A DNA stretch of 49,582 bases from Bacteroidota bacterium (GTDB lineage: Bacteria > Bacteroidota > Bacteroidia > Palsa-965). Below the pieces are notes generated by a model that was given only the letters and a program-made list of their open reading frames with translations, was not told where the DNA came from and did not search any database. Positions within the stretch are counted from its first letter, which is position 1. Every line of letters starts with the position of its first letter. Shown here piece by piece: positions 9,801-16,767 of the stretch. The stretch covers positions 1 through 49,582 of the forward strand of contig JADBYT010000023.1 of NCBI GenBank assembly GCA_020402865.1, read 5' to 3'. The translations under genes and the position numbers were made by a program.

Positions 9801-10142
9801 ACCCACATTGGCATTATCGTCGTTGGTGTACCCCGCATTGCTTTGCTTAAAATCTTCCTGCTTGTTGTACACCACAAATTCAATGCGGCTTTCGAGCGGA
9901 TAGTCGAAAAAACGTTCAATATCGGCCAGGTGATTTTTTGCCGTGCGCGCCACATAAATAGCCATTTCCTTGCCGCCTGTGTTATAATACACATCGTATT
10001 TCGGGAAGCGCAGGTAATTCCACTTAAAGTCCTGAAACTGCAACCGGTTTTTTCCGAAATCAGTTTGCGAACCATTGTAAAACTGAGCTTCCGCCATAAA
10101 CGGAAGTAAACAAAACAAAACCGGCAACAGAAAACGATGCAT
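6822..10142 (-). CDS. Large outer-membrane protein: peptidase-MA-like, Tol-type propeller and barrel
   Basis: 1106 residues with a cleavable signal peptide (about 1-20, ending AEAQ). Residues about 40-270 resemble the peptidase-MA-like/basic secretory region (LPEWYTKGLISYVAQGW). Residues about 300-560 hold TolB/PD40 propeller repeats (ISPDGKQICYVTNELGQTKLW, YSPDGTQFVMSAVQNGQTD). A Pro/Ser-rich linker follows (about 650-700). About 700-1106 is a beta-rich domain like Omp85/surface-antigen barrels (GVDFRYYLRIHREFILATRI, GGFGWGLRSRIWGYFVRFDVAWGV) ending in Phe, the usual signal for barrel assembly. Such fusions are known in Bacteroidota, often annotated TolB-like; the role is unproven. A TAACTTTA -7-like box (10185-10192) could be its promoter. 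Confidence 0.75.
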   Translation of the reverse strand: MHRFLLPVLFCLLPFMAEAQFYNGSQTDFGKNRLQFQDFKWNYLRFPKYDVYYNTGGKEMAIYVARTAKNHLADIERFFDYPLESRIEFVVYNKQEDFKQSNAGYTNDDNANVGGTTRLAGTKVFLYYEGDHLRLEEQIRAGIAEIILNQMMYGGNARDMIKNSTLLSLPEWYTKGLISYVAQGWNTDIDSRVRDGILTGRFRKFNHLTGEDARLAGHSIWYYISEKYSPGVIPNILYMTRVSRNVESAMLFVIGTSVKVLAIEWQGYFRERYLSEDTTRTLPGGLKPVARPKAAYHYSQARISPDGKQICYVTNELGQTKLWLQDLQSGKRKRLLKLGHKIDRINDYSYPLVSWHPGSKLLSWIYEKAGETFLVIYEPETGDIIEKPIYSFIKIIDFSYSPDGTQFVMSAVQNGQTDIFLYTISGGAITPLTKDVYDDLNPRFVDGGRSIVFSSNRVSDSLTASVKGREVIQLHTYDLFLYNVKTRSPLLRRITNTPGVSETQPMAWDDTHFTYLSDQNGVRNRFVGYFDSAIAFVDTVAHYRYFARAVPVTNYQYSIVAHDVAPASGQYAEIVFHSGRWHVYTQQLKSFTELSPQKLRNTIHRDRVIEIARIDAEIDSIAKANPPKPLIPQQKMQMLEPAPTPRSDSSFIDINNYTFGNKPVPKTVKDSVPQTATPATDSVPKSTPDPFLLPIVRNYYVQYSIEYLTAQLDNSFLNIGYQRFTGGNSPVYLNPGFTGLFKIGLTDLLEDRKLTGGVRLSASLQNNEYLLMYEDRTRRLDKTWILHRQAFQRVNGTGGSSKILTQEARYGVKWPISEVASVRGLAGYRNDRRVVQSVDNSSLNARNTYFNAANLKVEFVYDNTIKRGLNLYNGMRFKVFAETFQGLDSLWGANKKSNRWFKNDLYAVGVDFRYYLRIHREFILATRISGATSFGREKLVYYMGGVDNWLFPKFDQSVRVSPDENYAYQTLATPMRGFQQNIRNGHSFALINAELRMPIFRYLLNRPLRSDFINNFQIIGFGDLGTAWTGKSPYDPSNSLNTTYIGAPGNPIVVVLQNHKEPLVGGFGWGLRSRIWGYFVRFDVAWGVEDRLILPRQMYLSFSLDF

Positions 10143-10262
10143 ACGATTAAATCAGCTTGCGCGCCTGAATTATGGCTCGGCAGCTAAAGTTAAGGAAAAT
10201 GCACTCCCGGCTGCCATGTTTTTTGCTTTTTGAACCGTAAATCCAGACTTGCCCCGAACGGT

Positions 10263-10270
10263 TATATTTG
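10263..10270 (+). promoter_or_regulatory. -7 box of the MBL hydrolase gene
   Basis: TATATTTG fits the Bacteroidota -7 consensus TAnnTTTG exactly. It ends four bases before the ATG at 10275, so the transcript would begin at or beside the start codon. No good TTG -33 element is seen at the usual distance. Confidence 0.5.
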
Positions 10271-10274
10271 CAGC

Positions 10275-10928
10275 ATGCTGCAGCTTAACACATTTGTCTT
10301 CAACCCGTTTTACGAAAACACCTATTTACTGTTCGACGATACTTCGGAGTGTATCATTATTGATCCGGGGTGTTTTAATGCTGATGAACAACAGGAACTG
10401 GCTGATTTTATTGAGAAAAACAACCTGAAGCCGGTACGGCTCATCAACACACACTGCCACCTCGATCATGTGCTGGGGAATCATTTTGTAAGCAGCCGCT
10501 GGAATCTCGGCCTGGAAATTCCGGTAAACGAGCAAAGTGTGCTTGACCGCTACGAACTCAGCTGTCAGCTATACGGTGTGCCGGGCGATTTACAGCCGCC
10601 GGTGGCAAAACATATTGAAGCACATGAGCACATTTCATTTGGCAATACCACGCTGGAAATCATTTTCGCACCGGGGCATTCGCCGGGACATTTCTGCTAT
10701 TATCATGCGCCTTCAGCCACACTCATAGGTGGCGACGTACTTTTCCGCGAAAGCGTGGGGCGCACAGATTTGCCAGGTGGCAATACCGCACAACTCATGC
10801 AAAGCATACGCGAAAAACTTTTCGTGCTGCCCGAAAATACCACGGTGTATCCGGGGCACGGCCCGTACACCACTATCGGACACGAAAAAATACACAATCC
10901 CTTTGCCGGGAAGAAAGCAGGCTACTGA
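10275..10928 (+). CDS. MBL-fold hydrolase (glyoxalase II-like)
   Basis: 217 residues. The start is ATG 10275, giving MLQLNTFVFNPFYENTYLLF, the usual N-terminus of this family; a longer in-frame reading from 10230 would overlap the promoter. Metal-binding motifs: NTHCHLDHVLGN (HxHxDH), FAPGHSPGHFCYY, a GGDVLFRESVGRTDLPGG loop with the bridging Asp, and final YPGHGP. Single-domain proteins of this type are annotated as hydroxyacylglutathione hydrolases or related thioesterases. The stop overlaps the next start by one base (TGATG), so it is cotranscribed with the glycosyltransferase. Confidence 0.88.
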   Translation: MLQLNTFVFNPFYENTYLLFDDTSECIIIDPGCFNADEQQELADFIEKNNLKPVRLINTHCHLDHVLGNHFVSSRWNLGLEIPVNEQSVLDRYELSCQLYGVPGDLQPPVAKHIEAHEHISFGNTTLEIIFAPGHSPGHFCYYHAPSATLIGGDVLFRESVGRTDLPGGNTAQLMQSIREKLFVLPENTTVYPGHGPYTTIGHEKIHNPFAGKKAGY

Positions 10929-12379
10929 TGCAGGAAACACCGCCGTCACACAACACACCAAGCCGGTTTGCATTGAAACCGGCTGCTGCGCATTTACTGT
11001 TTGCGCTATGCTGCGTGATATTCGTGGTGGCAAAACTGCCTTACCTGCAGTTGCCCTATTACTGGGATGAAGCCTGGGTGTATGCGCCGGCCATTCACGA
11101 AATGACGGCGGCCGGGCCTTCACTTGCACCCGATGCTATTCCGGCCGAACTTACGCGCGGACATCCGTTGCTGTTTCATTTTTTCGGCAGTCTCTGGGCG
11201 GGTATTTTCGGACTTTCGGAACTATCGCTGCATAGTTATGCGCTGAGTATTTCATTGCTGCTTTTGTGGAGTGTGTACCGCATACTCAGCCGCTGGTTTA
11301 ACCTTACGGCCGGGCTGCTGGGTGTGCTGCTGCTGTGCGTGCAGCCCTTGTTTTTTGCACAATCGGCACTTGTGCTGCCTGAAGTTATGCTCTCGATGTG
11401 GCTGCTGCTTGCGCTTGATGCCTATGCACGGCAAAAATGGTGGCAGTATGCCCTGTTTGCGGCTGCCGCTGTACTCACCAAAGAAACTGCAGTAGCACTG
11501 TTTGCCGCGCTTTCGCTACATCGCTTTCTTTGTTTACTCAAACAACGAAACGAATTGAAAAAGCATTTGCAGATACTGCTTAAAATAAACAGTCCTGCAC
11601 TTGTGTTTATTGCTTTTCTCCTCTGGCAGAAAGCGGTGCGCGGGTGGATGTTCTTTCCCTACCATCTCGAACTGATGCACCTGAAATTCTTTTTCATCAA
11701 GCATCAGTTTCTTCAATACACCAACTTCATTTTCATTTATCAGGGAAGAAACATTTTTGTAGCTGTGCTTGCCATCGCTGCTGCGCTGGGTTATTCCGGA
11801 AAATTTTCCCTTCAGCCGGCATCCAAAAAACTGCTTGCCGCATTTGGTCTTTTTGCATTGGTTTTTCTGCTGCTGAGTATAATTAATTTTTACTCCGGAC
11901 GCTATGTGCTGGTGCTGATTGTATTGCTTGTAATCACCGTAGCAGCATTCATTTCATCGTTTAGCATACCCCGGTGGGTACTCTGGCTTTGTTTTCTTGT
12001 ATTGCCGGTTCCCTCGCTTGTGAATCTCATCACCTATGCCGGCAAAGACGACAGCGAGCGAGGGTATGCCGATGCGGTACTGGTCATGCAGCAGGCCAGC
12101 CACTGGCTCACTTTGCCCGAACACCGCACACCTGTTTTATATGCCCCGTTTCTGATAAAAAATGCCTTGACAGACCCGAGGCAAGGCTATGTAGATGCCG
12201 CCTCAGTGCGTGCGAATGTGACAAGCGACAGAACCACTGCCGACTACATTGCATTAAGCAGTTTTGAAACCGGCGACGAAATGGAACTGCTGTTGAAAGA
12301 CACGGCAAACTTCCGGGTGCTCGAAACATTTGAAAAAAACAACGTGAAGCTGATTATTGCTGCCCCCGTAAAAAAGTAA
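10928..12379 (+). CDS. GT39/ArnT-like membrane glycosyltransferase
   Basis: 483 residues with many hydrophobic helices (about 10-12). The first periplasmic loop has LPYYWDEAWVYAPA, the acidic Asp-Glu motif of GT-C lipid-linked glycosyltransferases, and a GHPLLFHFF segment follows. Family members move a sugar from a polyprenyl phosphate carrier to a protein or lipid at the outer face of the inner membrane. The acceptor is not known. The C-terminal about 100 residues are soluble. Coupled to the preceding MBL gene by a TGATG overlap. Confidence 0.8.
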   Translation: MQETPPSHNTPSRFALKPAAAHLLFALCCVIFVVAKLPYLQLPYYWDEAWVYAPAIHEMTAAGPSLAPDAIPAELTRGHPLLFHFFGSLWAGIFGLSELSLHSYALSISLLLLWSVYRILSRWFNLTAGLLGVLLLCVQPLFFAQSALVLPEVMLSMWLLLALDAYARQKWWQYALFAAAAVLTKETAVALFAALSLHRFLCLLKQRNELKKHLQILLKINSPALVFIAFLLWQKAVRGWMFFPYHLELMHLKFFFIKHQFLQYTNFIFIYQGRNIFVAVLAIAAALGYSGKFSLQPASKKLLAAFGLFALVFLLLSIINFYSGRYVLVLIVLLVITVAAFISSFSIPRWVLWLCFLVLPVPSLVNLITYAGKDDSERGYADAVLVMQQASHWLTLPEHRTPVLYAPFLIKNALTDPRQGYVDAASVRANVTSDRTTADYIALSSFETGDEMELLLKDTANFRVLETFEKNNVKLIIAAPVKK

Positions 12380-12534
12380 AGGGCCAGATACGTTATTATC
12401 ACTACCACTTATTGCATTTTCAGTACCAGTTTATGAGAAATTGATCAGGTATGTGTGGAATTTCGGAGCGCACTGCGTTTTCAGTATGTGAGCCGCTCAA
12501 TAAACGAAATGCACATCCGATAAAACTCATTGTT

Positions 12535-13479
12535 ATGAAAACGCAACTTCTCCGTTTTGCCCTGTTTCTTCCGGCTTTCCTTTTCAGTATAGCCCTTGCC
12601 GCACAGGCCGATGGTTCGGGCACCATCAAAGCTACTGTTCTCGACGAAAATAGTCAGGCCCTGCCCGGTGCAGTGGTACGCATAGTGGGCACCAACATTG
12701 GCGGCACTGCCGATATGGATGGTATTGTGTTCCTCCGCGCCGTATCAGCCGGCACGTATGATGTAGAGGCCCGCATGGTGGGCTATAAATCATATACTAA
12801 ACGCAGTGTAATGGTGAGCGCCGGACAAACGGCCTACATCACCTATCCGATGCAAATTAAAACCTGTGATACGTGTAAGGTGGCAGAAGTAGTGGATACC
12901 TATATTAAAGGACCGGTTGACCCTTCTTATTCTACACTCACCAATATCACTGCCGATCAGGTAAAACACATGGCTGTAGAACGTGGTAACATAAACGATA
13001 TGGTTACAAACGTATGCTCTTCCTGCAGCCAGACTCAATCAGGCCAGCTTGTTATGCGCGGCTCACGTCCCGGCCAGTCGCAGTTGTTTGTGGATGGCGA
13101 AAAGATATATGGCAGCGCATCGGTTCCGGGGCTGGCTGTTGGACAGGTAACCGTGCTTTCGGGCGGTATTCCTGCCGAGTATGGCGACCTCTCGGGCGGC
13201 GCGGTAATCATTACCACCAAAAACTATGTAAGCGGCTGGCTCGATAAACAAAACATGTATCAGGCTGCTGCTGATGAAGCCGCCGAAAAGCAGAAAGCCG
13301 AAGATGCCAAGCGCGGCAAAACCCAAACCGGCGATGTAATTATTGAACAAGCCCCGGCCGACAGCACACAGGCACAACCTCAACAGCCGCAAAGCAGCGA
13401 AAGCACCCCGGCTCAGCTGCCGCAAACCCCGCCTCAGGCTCCTGCTGCTGCACCGGCACTCAATAATGATCCCCGTTAA
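12535..13479 (+). CDS. Secreted CarboxypepD_reg and TonB-plug protein without a barrel
   Basis: 314 residues from ATG 12535, chosen because a signal peptide follows directly (MKTQLLRFALFLPAFLFSIA, then LAAQA). About 25-115 is a carboxypeptidase regulatory-like domain (TIKATVLDENSQALPGAVVRIVG); about 135-235 is a TonB-dependent receptor plug (GQLVMRGSRPGQSQLFVDGE, then GVAVGQV-like and GGAVIITTKNY). The beta-barrel that should follow is absent. Instead the protein ends in a Gln/Pro/Ala-rich tail of about 60 residues. Two CxxC pairs (CDTC, CSSC) are unusual for a plug. The stop is followed by two hairpins, so this is the real end, not a sequencing break. Possibly a free plug or a peptidoglycan-associated decoy; function unknown. 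Confidence 0.8.
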   Translation: MKTQLLRFALFLPAFLFSIALAAQADGSGTIKATVLDENSQALPGAVVRIVGTNIGGTADMDGIVFLRAVSAGTYDVEARMVGYKSYTKRSVMVSAGQTAYITYPMQIKTCDTCKVAEVVDTYIKGPVDPSYSTLTNITADQVKHMAVERGNINDMVTNVCSSCSQTQSGQLVMRGSRPGQSQLFVDGEKIYGSASVPGLAVGQVTVLSGGIPAEYGDLSGGAVIITTKNYVSGWLDKQNMYQAAADEAAEKQKAEDAKRGKTQTGDVIIEQAPADSTQAQPQQPQSSESTPAQLPQTPPQAPAAAPALNNDPR

Positions 13480-13485
13480 AGATAC

Positions 13486-13512
13486 AGCGGTGCATTGACG
13501 CTGCGCACCGCT
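13486..13512 (+). other. Hairpin after the plug-protein gene
   Basis: AGCGGTGC and GCACCGCT form a perfect 8-bp stem seven bases after the stop codon. It has no T run, so it is likely a 3'-end stabiliser or part of a double-hairpin terminator with the following one. Confidence 0.5.
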
Positions 13513-13520
13513 GAATCCCC

Positions 13521-13555
13521 GCCCCTTCGCCACTGTTATGCGAAGGGGCTTTTTT
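13521..13555 (+). terminator. Rho-independent terminator
   Basis: A perfect 10-bp stem GCCCCTTCGC / GCGAAGGGGC with a 9-nt loop is followed by six T. It ends the plug-protein transcript before the convergent T9SS gene. Confidence 0.92.
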
Positions 13556-13588
13556 GTTTACTGCGATTGATATAATTCATGCCACCCG

Positions 13589-16000
13589 TTAATGTGATAT
13601 TGCTACTTGTCGTACAATTCTCCGGCCACCCACTTCCAGCTGAAAGAAATAAAGCCCGGAAGCCCAATCGGAAGTGGCTATAACAGCTGAACGATTAATC
13701 GCCTGTGAAAAGATCTGCCTGCCGAATGCATCAAACACCACTAAGCTGGAGGATTGGGCGAATGACCCGGAAAAATAAACCTGCACATGATCTGAAGCCG
13801 GCGATGGAAAAACGGAAACGATCCCCGCATCATTTCCGGCCGGTAGCCCGGTATTTATTGCCGGCAATTCAAATTTCCACATTCCTCGTCCATAAGTAGA
13901 ACAGAATACAGTTCTCACGGCAGGCACAAATTCAATATCCGAAACATTGGCATTAGGAAATCCGTTCTGCATTTTTACCCATCCGCTAAGCGAATCGGCC
14001 AGCATATACATACCCGCCGAAGAGCCCAGAAATACCGTATTCTGAGCATCAGCCGTTAATTGTCCGCAGTTAAACTGAATATTGGGTAAGCCCGCGGAAA
14101 GATTTATCCATGATGCACCACCGTTAACCGATTTGTATATTTTACTTCCCGACAAATAGCCACCACACACAAGCCACACTTCGAGTGGTTGCTGCGGATG
14201 CACAAACACACGATGCACTGGTACACCCGCGGGAAGCGCGGCCGAATAATTCTGCCAGTTCTGCCCGGAGTTGAACGTTGCATAAAACCGGTTAAAATCT
14301 GTGGCATAAATTACGTTTGTATCAGAGGGGGCAAAGGCTACACAATTGAGATTATTCCCATTGTTTAATGCCGAAGAAAGAGGCACCCAGTTCATACAGG
14401 CATCGTTTGATTTCCACACTTCCGTAAAACCAGCAATGAACGAACGGGTATTTTGCGGATTCATTGCAAAAGGCGTAACCCAGTAACCGGTCCACACAGG
14501 CAACGGACTGTTTGATGCCGGGATGGAATACCAGTTTGCTCCGCCGGTCGCCGAGGCTGCCATTGCACCACCAATACCCATTACATAATGATTATTGGAA
14601 ACTACCGGATCAATAAGCACTTCCATAATATCACCGCCCACATCTGAATGCCAGTTGTTGCCTGTGCCCTGACTTTTTACCACATAACAATTATCCTGCG
14701 CCCCCGCGCCAATTACCGAAGTATCCGTTTTACACACATCCATGCGGTAAAACTGCAATGCCCCTAAATTATTATTCAGATTAATCCAGGTTGCGCCGTC
14801 ATCGTTGGTTTTCCAGATCCCTCCGTCGTTGCAGTCAAAAAAACGTCCGTTCCCGGTTTGTAAAATACCATGATGGTCGCAATGTACCGGAGCCCATTGC
14901 GACATTGTATTCCATGAAAAACCCGCGTCTGTACTTTTCCAGCTCCACACTGCGCCAAAATAATACCGCAGCGGCTGGCTCTGTGATACATCAAAATACA
15001 GATTAAACCACGTTTGCTGACCGATGTTGTGAAATGGTGCAGAAAACCACGTCTGTCCACCATCCGAAGTCTGGATAACATTCATGGAATCAGTGCCCAG
15101 CTTTATGCCTGCAGCAAAGAGGTAGCCCGGCTGAGCCGGCGAAACAGCGAGTTTGATTTTAAAATACACCGGCGGCAATCCAATGTCGCAAAAACTCCAG
15201 CTCAGTCCGTTATTGTTGCTTGAGCGTATGCGCGCATATGCATAATTCACATCAGGATATGATGTCGCATAAAGTAACGCTGCATTTTGCGGATCGCGTA
15301 CAACACTGTAAAAATCACCTGTAAGCACTGAATTAAACGTCGCCCCGCCATCGGTTGAACGATAGATGTAGCGATTGGTAAGAACGACAAGGTGTCCTGA
15401 CAATGAAGGATGTACCACAAAATCACGGATATATTCATTGGCTTGCAACGTAAATGAAAGTGCAGTAGAATCCCATGTAACACCACCATCGGTACTTTTC
15501 AAAAGGCCGAAAGAATAAGCATCACCACCATTCGCATCGCCGGTGGCAAGGTAAATGGTTTGGGGATTGAGCGGCTCGTAAAGAATTTTAGTTACACCAA
15601 GCGAAGCGAAAAAATCGGATACTGGTGTCCAGGCCAGTCCGGCATTACTACTTTTCCACAAACCTCCACTTGCCGAGCCTAACCAGATTGTGTTACTGTC
15701 GAGCGGGTCAACAGCCACACAGTTTACCCGGCCTGCCCCGCAAAGCGCATTTGCATTGCCTGGGCCAATATAGCTCCACGGCTGCTGTGCGGTTGAAAAA
15801 ATCCGGTACGAACGAGCCGTTGTCGTCCATAATTCACGCATATCGGCTCCCGAGTAAGGTTGAATATCCTGACGGGGCGGCCTGTCAGGAAAGCCGGGAT
15901 AATTGCCTGTGGCTGATTCCTGAATTTGCTGAGCCTGTAATAGAACAGACACTAAAATGCACAACAGTGCTGCCAGCCGGTGGTAAGATTTGGGTTTCAT
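13589..16000 (-). CDS. T9SS-secreted sortilin/BNR-type beta-propeller protein
   Basis: 803 residues from the ATG at 15998-16000, which places a signal peptide (RLAALLCILVSVLLQAQ) at the N-terminus; a longer frame to 16051 adds only 17 unlikely residues. The body is built of VPS10/BNR-like propeller repeats: GGLWKSSNAGLAWTPVS, STDGGVTWDS, TSDGGQTWFSA, KTNDDGATWINL, KSVNGGASWINL. The last about 75 residues (VFPSPASDHVQVYF ... GRQIFSQ ... WASGLYFFQLEVGGRRIVRQVAISH) form a type A T9SS C-terminal sorting domain, so it should be exported and attached to the surface or released. Enzymatic function cannot be claimed; propellers of this kind occur in xyloglucanases and adhesins. Confidence 0.85.
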   Translation of the reverse strand: MKPKSYHRLAALLCILVSVLLQAQQIQESATGNYPGFPDRPPRQDIQPYSGADMRELWTTTARSYRIFSTAQQPWSYIGPGNANALCGAGRVNCVAVDPLDSNTIWLGSASGGLWKSSNAGLAWTPVSDFFASLGVTKILYEPLNPQTIYLATGDANGGDAYSFGLLKSTDGGVTWDSTALSFTLQANEYIRDFVVHPSLSGHLVVLTNRYIYRSTDGGATFNSVLTGDFYSVVRDPQNAALLYATSYPDVNYAYARIRSSNNNGLSWSFCDIGLPPVYFKIKLAVSPAQPGYLFAAGIKLGTDSMNVIQTSDGGQTWFSAPFHNIGQQTWFNLYFDVSQSQPLRYYFGAVWSWKSTDAGFSWNTMSQWAPVHCDHHGILQTGNGRFFDCNDGGIWKTNDDGATWINLNNNLGALQFYRMDVCKTDTSVIGAGAQDNCYVVKSQGTGNNWHSDVGGDIMEVLIDPVVSNNHYVMGIGGAMAASATGGANWYSIPASNSPLPVWTGYWVTPFAMNPQNTRSFIAGFTEVWKSNDACMNWVPLSSALNNGNNLNCVAFAPSDTNVIYATDFNRFYATFNSGQNWQNYSAALPAGVPVHRVFVHPQQPLEVWLVCGGYLSGSKIYKSVNGGASWINLSAGLPNIQFNCGQLTADAQNTVFLGSSAGMYMLADSLSGWVKMQNGFPNANVSDIEFVPAVRTVFCSTYGRGMWKFELPAINTGLPAGNDAGIVSVFPSPASDHVQVYFSGSFAQSSSLVVFDAFGRQIFSQAINRSAVIATSDWASGLYFFQLEVGGRRIVRQVAISH

Positions 16001-16133
16001 ATGATGTATTAAGCAGGGGTAAGATAATGAATACAAAAAACTTAGCAGCACAGAAGCGTATTAATTTCCAGAAGTTAAAGAGGCTGTTAGGATTTTTCTC
16101 TCTAACAACTTTGTGTCTTTTTCAACTGATTAA

Positions 16134-16480
16134 ACGTGGTAAAATCAAAAACGGCTTCGCCAACCTGACGAAGCCGTTTCCGGGGATGTAGCCCTGACCA
16201 GCAATCAGCGCTGTGTAAAGTCTATTTTAATCATGTACACGGCATCGGTTGATACGGGCGCGTTGTGTACATAGAATTTGTTGAGGCGTTCAATTACAGC
16301 CTGCTTTTGTGCTTCGGTGGTGGCATCGCAGTGCTGGATGTTGATTTGTCCGTTGCCGTCAATAGTGAAAGTCACTACGGCTACTCCGCTGCCCAGTTGT
16401 GCTTTTTCAGTGGCACTGAAGCCAAGGCGGTTGTTGATGCGTTTCATCAGGTCGCGGTTGCCGTTGTTGGCGGCGGCGGT
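16134..16480. repeat. Inverted duplicate, right copy (partner at 1-347)
   Basis: Reverse complement of bases 1-347, with position 1 matching 16480 and 347 matching 16134. Mismatches are few, e.g. the AATGCACCCG / AACGCGCCCG difference in the coding part. This copy holds the complete gene, continuing past 16480 to its start at 16528. Confidence 0.9.
16147..16179 (-). terminator. Terminator of the duplicated small gene, right copy
   Basis: The same 11-bp stem as at 303-334, read on the minus strand with a T run after it. It ends the transcript of the 107-residue gene. Confidence 0.85.
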
Positions 16481-16528
16481 AAAGGTGAAACCAAGCAGGA
16501 GGGCGAAGAGGAGTACGAGCTTTTTCAT
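16205..16528 (-). CDS. Small secreted protein, complete copy (TonB-C-like fold suspected)
   Basis: 107 residues. An N-terminal signal peptide (MKKLVLLFALLLGFTFTAAA) is followed by about 87 mature residues: a basic helix (NRDLMKRINNRLGFSATE), a strand pair AVVTFTIDGNGQINIQHC, a helix and a closing strand VYMIKIDFTQR. The VVxFTIDxxGxI pattern is that of TonB C-terminal domains, which would bind an outer-membrane partner in the periplasm, but at this length the assignment is weak. A near-identical second copy lies at 1-276. A single Cys remains in the mature protein. Confidence 0.8.
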   Translation of the reverse strand: MKKLVLLFALLLGFTFTAAANNGNRDLMKRINNRLGFSATEKAQLGSGVAVVTFTIDGNGQINIQHCDATTEAQKQAVIERLNKFYVHNAPVSTDAVYMIKIDFTQR

Positions 16529-16681
16529 GATGCAGTGTTTTTATGTGTGTAGTGTTGTTCTTGGTGAGTTTCATGAATAAGACGCACAGGGGGTACCGGT
16601 TTGTTACAGGTGATGGTGAAAAAAATTTCATCCCCCGGTAAAAAAACACTTAAGACCAATAAAGACGGGGGCTTCAAAAAC

Positions 16682-16712
16682 AAAAAAGCGCCCGGCCACT
16701 ACTGCCGGACGC
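16682..16712 (-). terminator. Rho-independent terminator of the amidohydrolase operon
   Basis: On the minus strand GCGTCCGGC pairs with GCCGGGCGC (9 bp, one G-T) over a 7-nt loop and runs into six T. It lies 55 bp after the amidohydrolase stop. Confidence 0.85.
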
Positions 16713-16767
16713 CCGCCTTCATGCGCGAAGCTGAAACTCACCGCTGCACGAAAAAGCATAAAATGAG

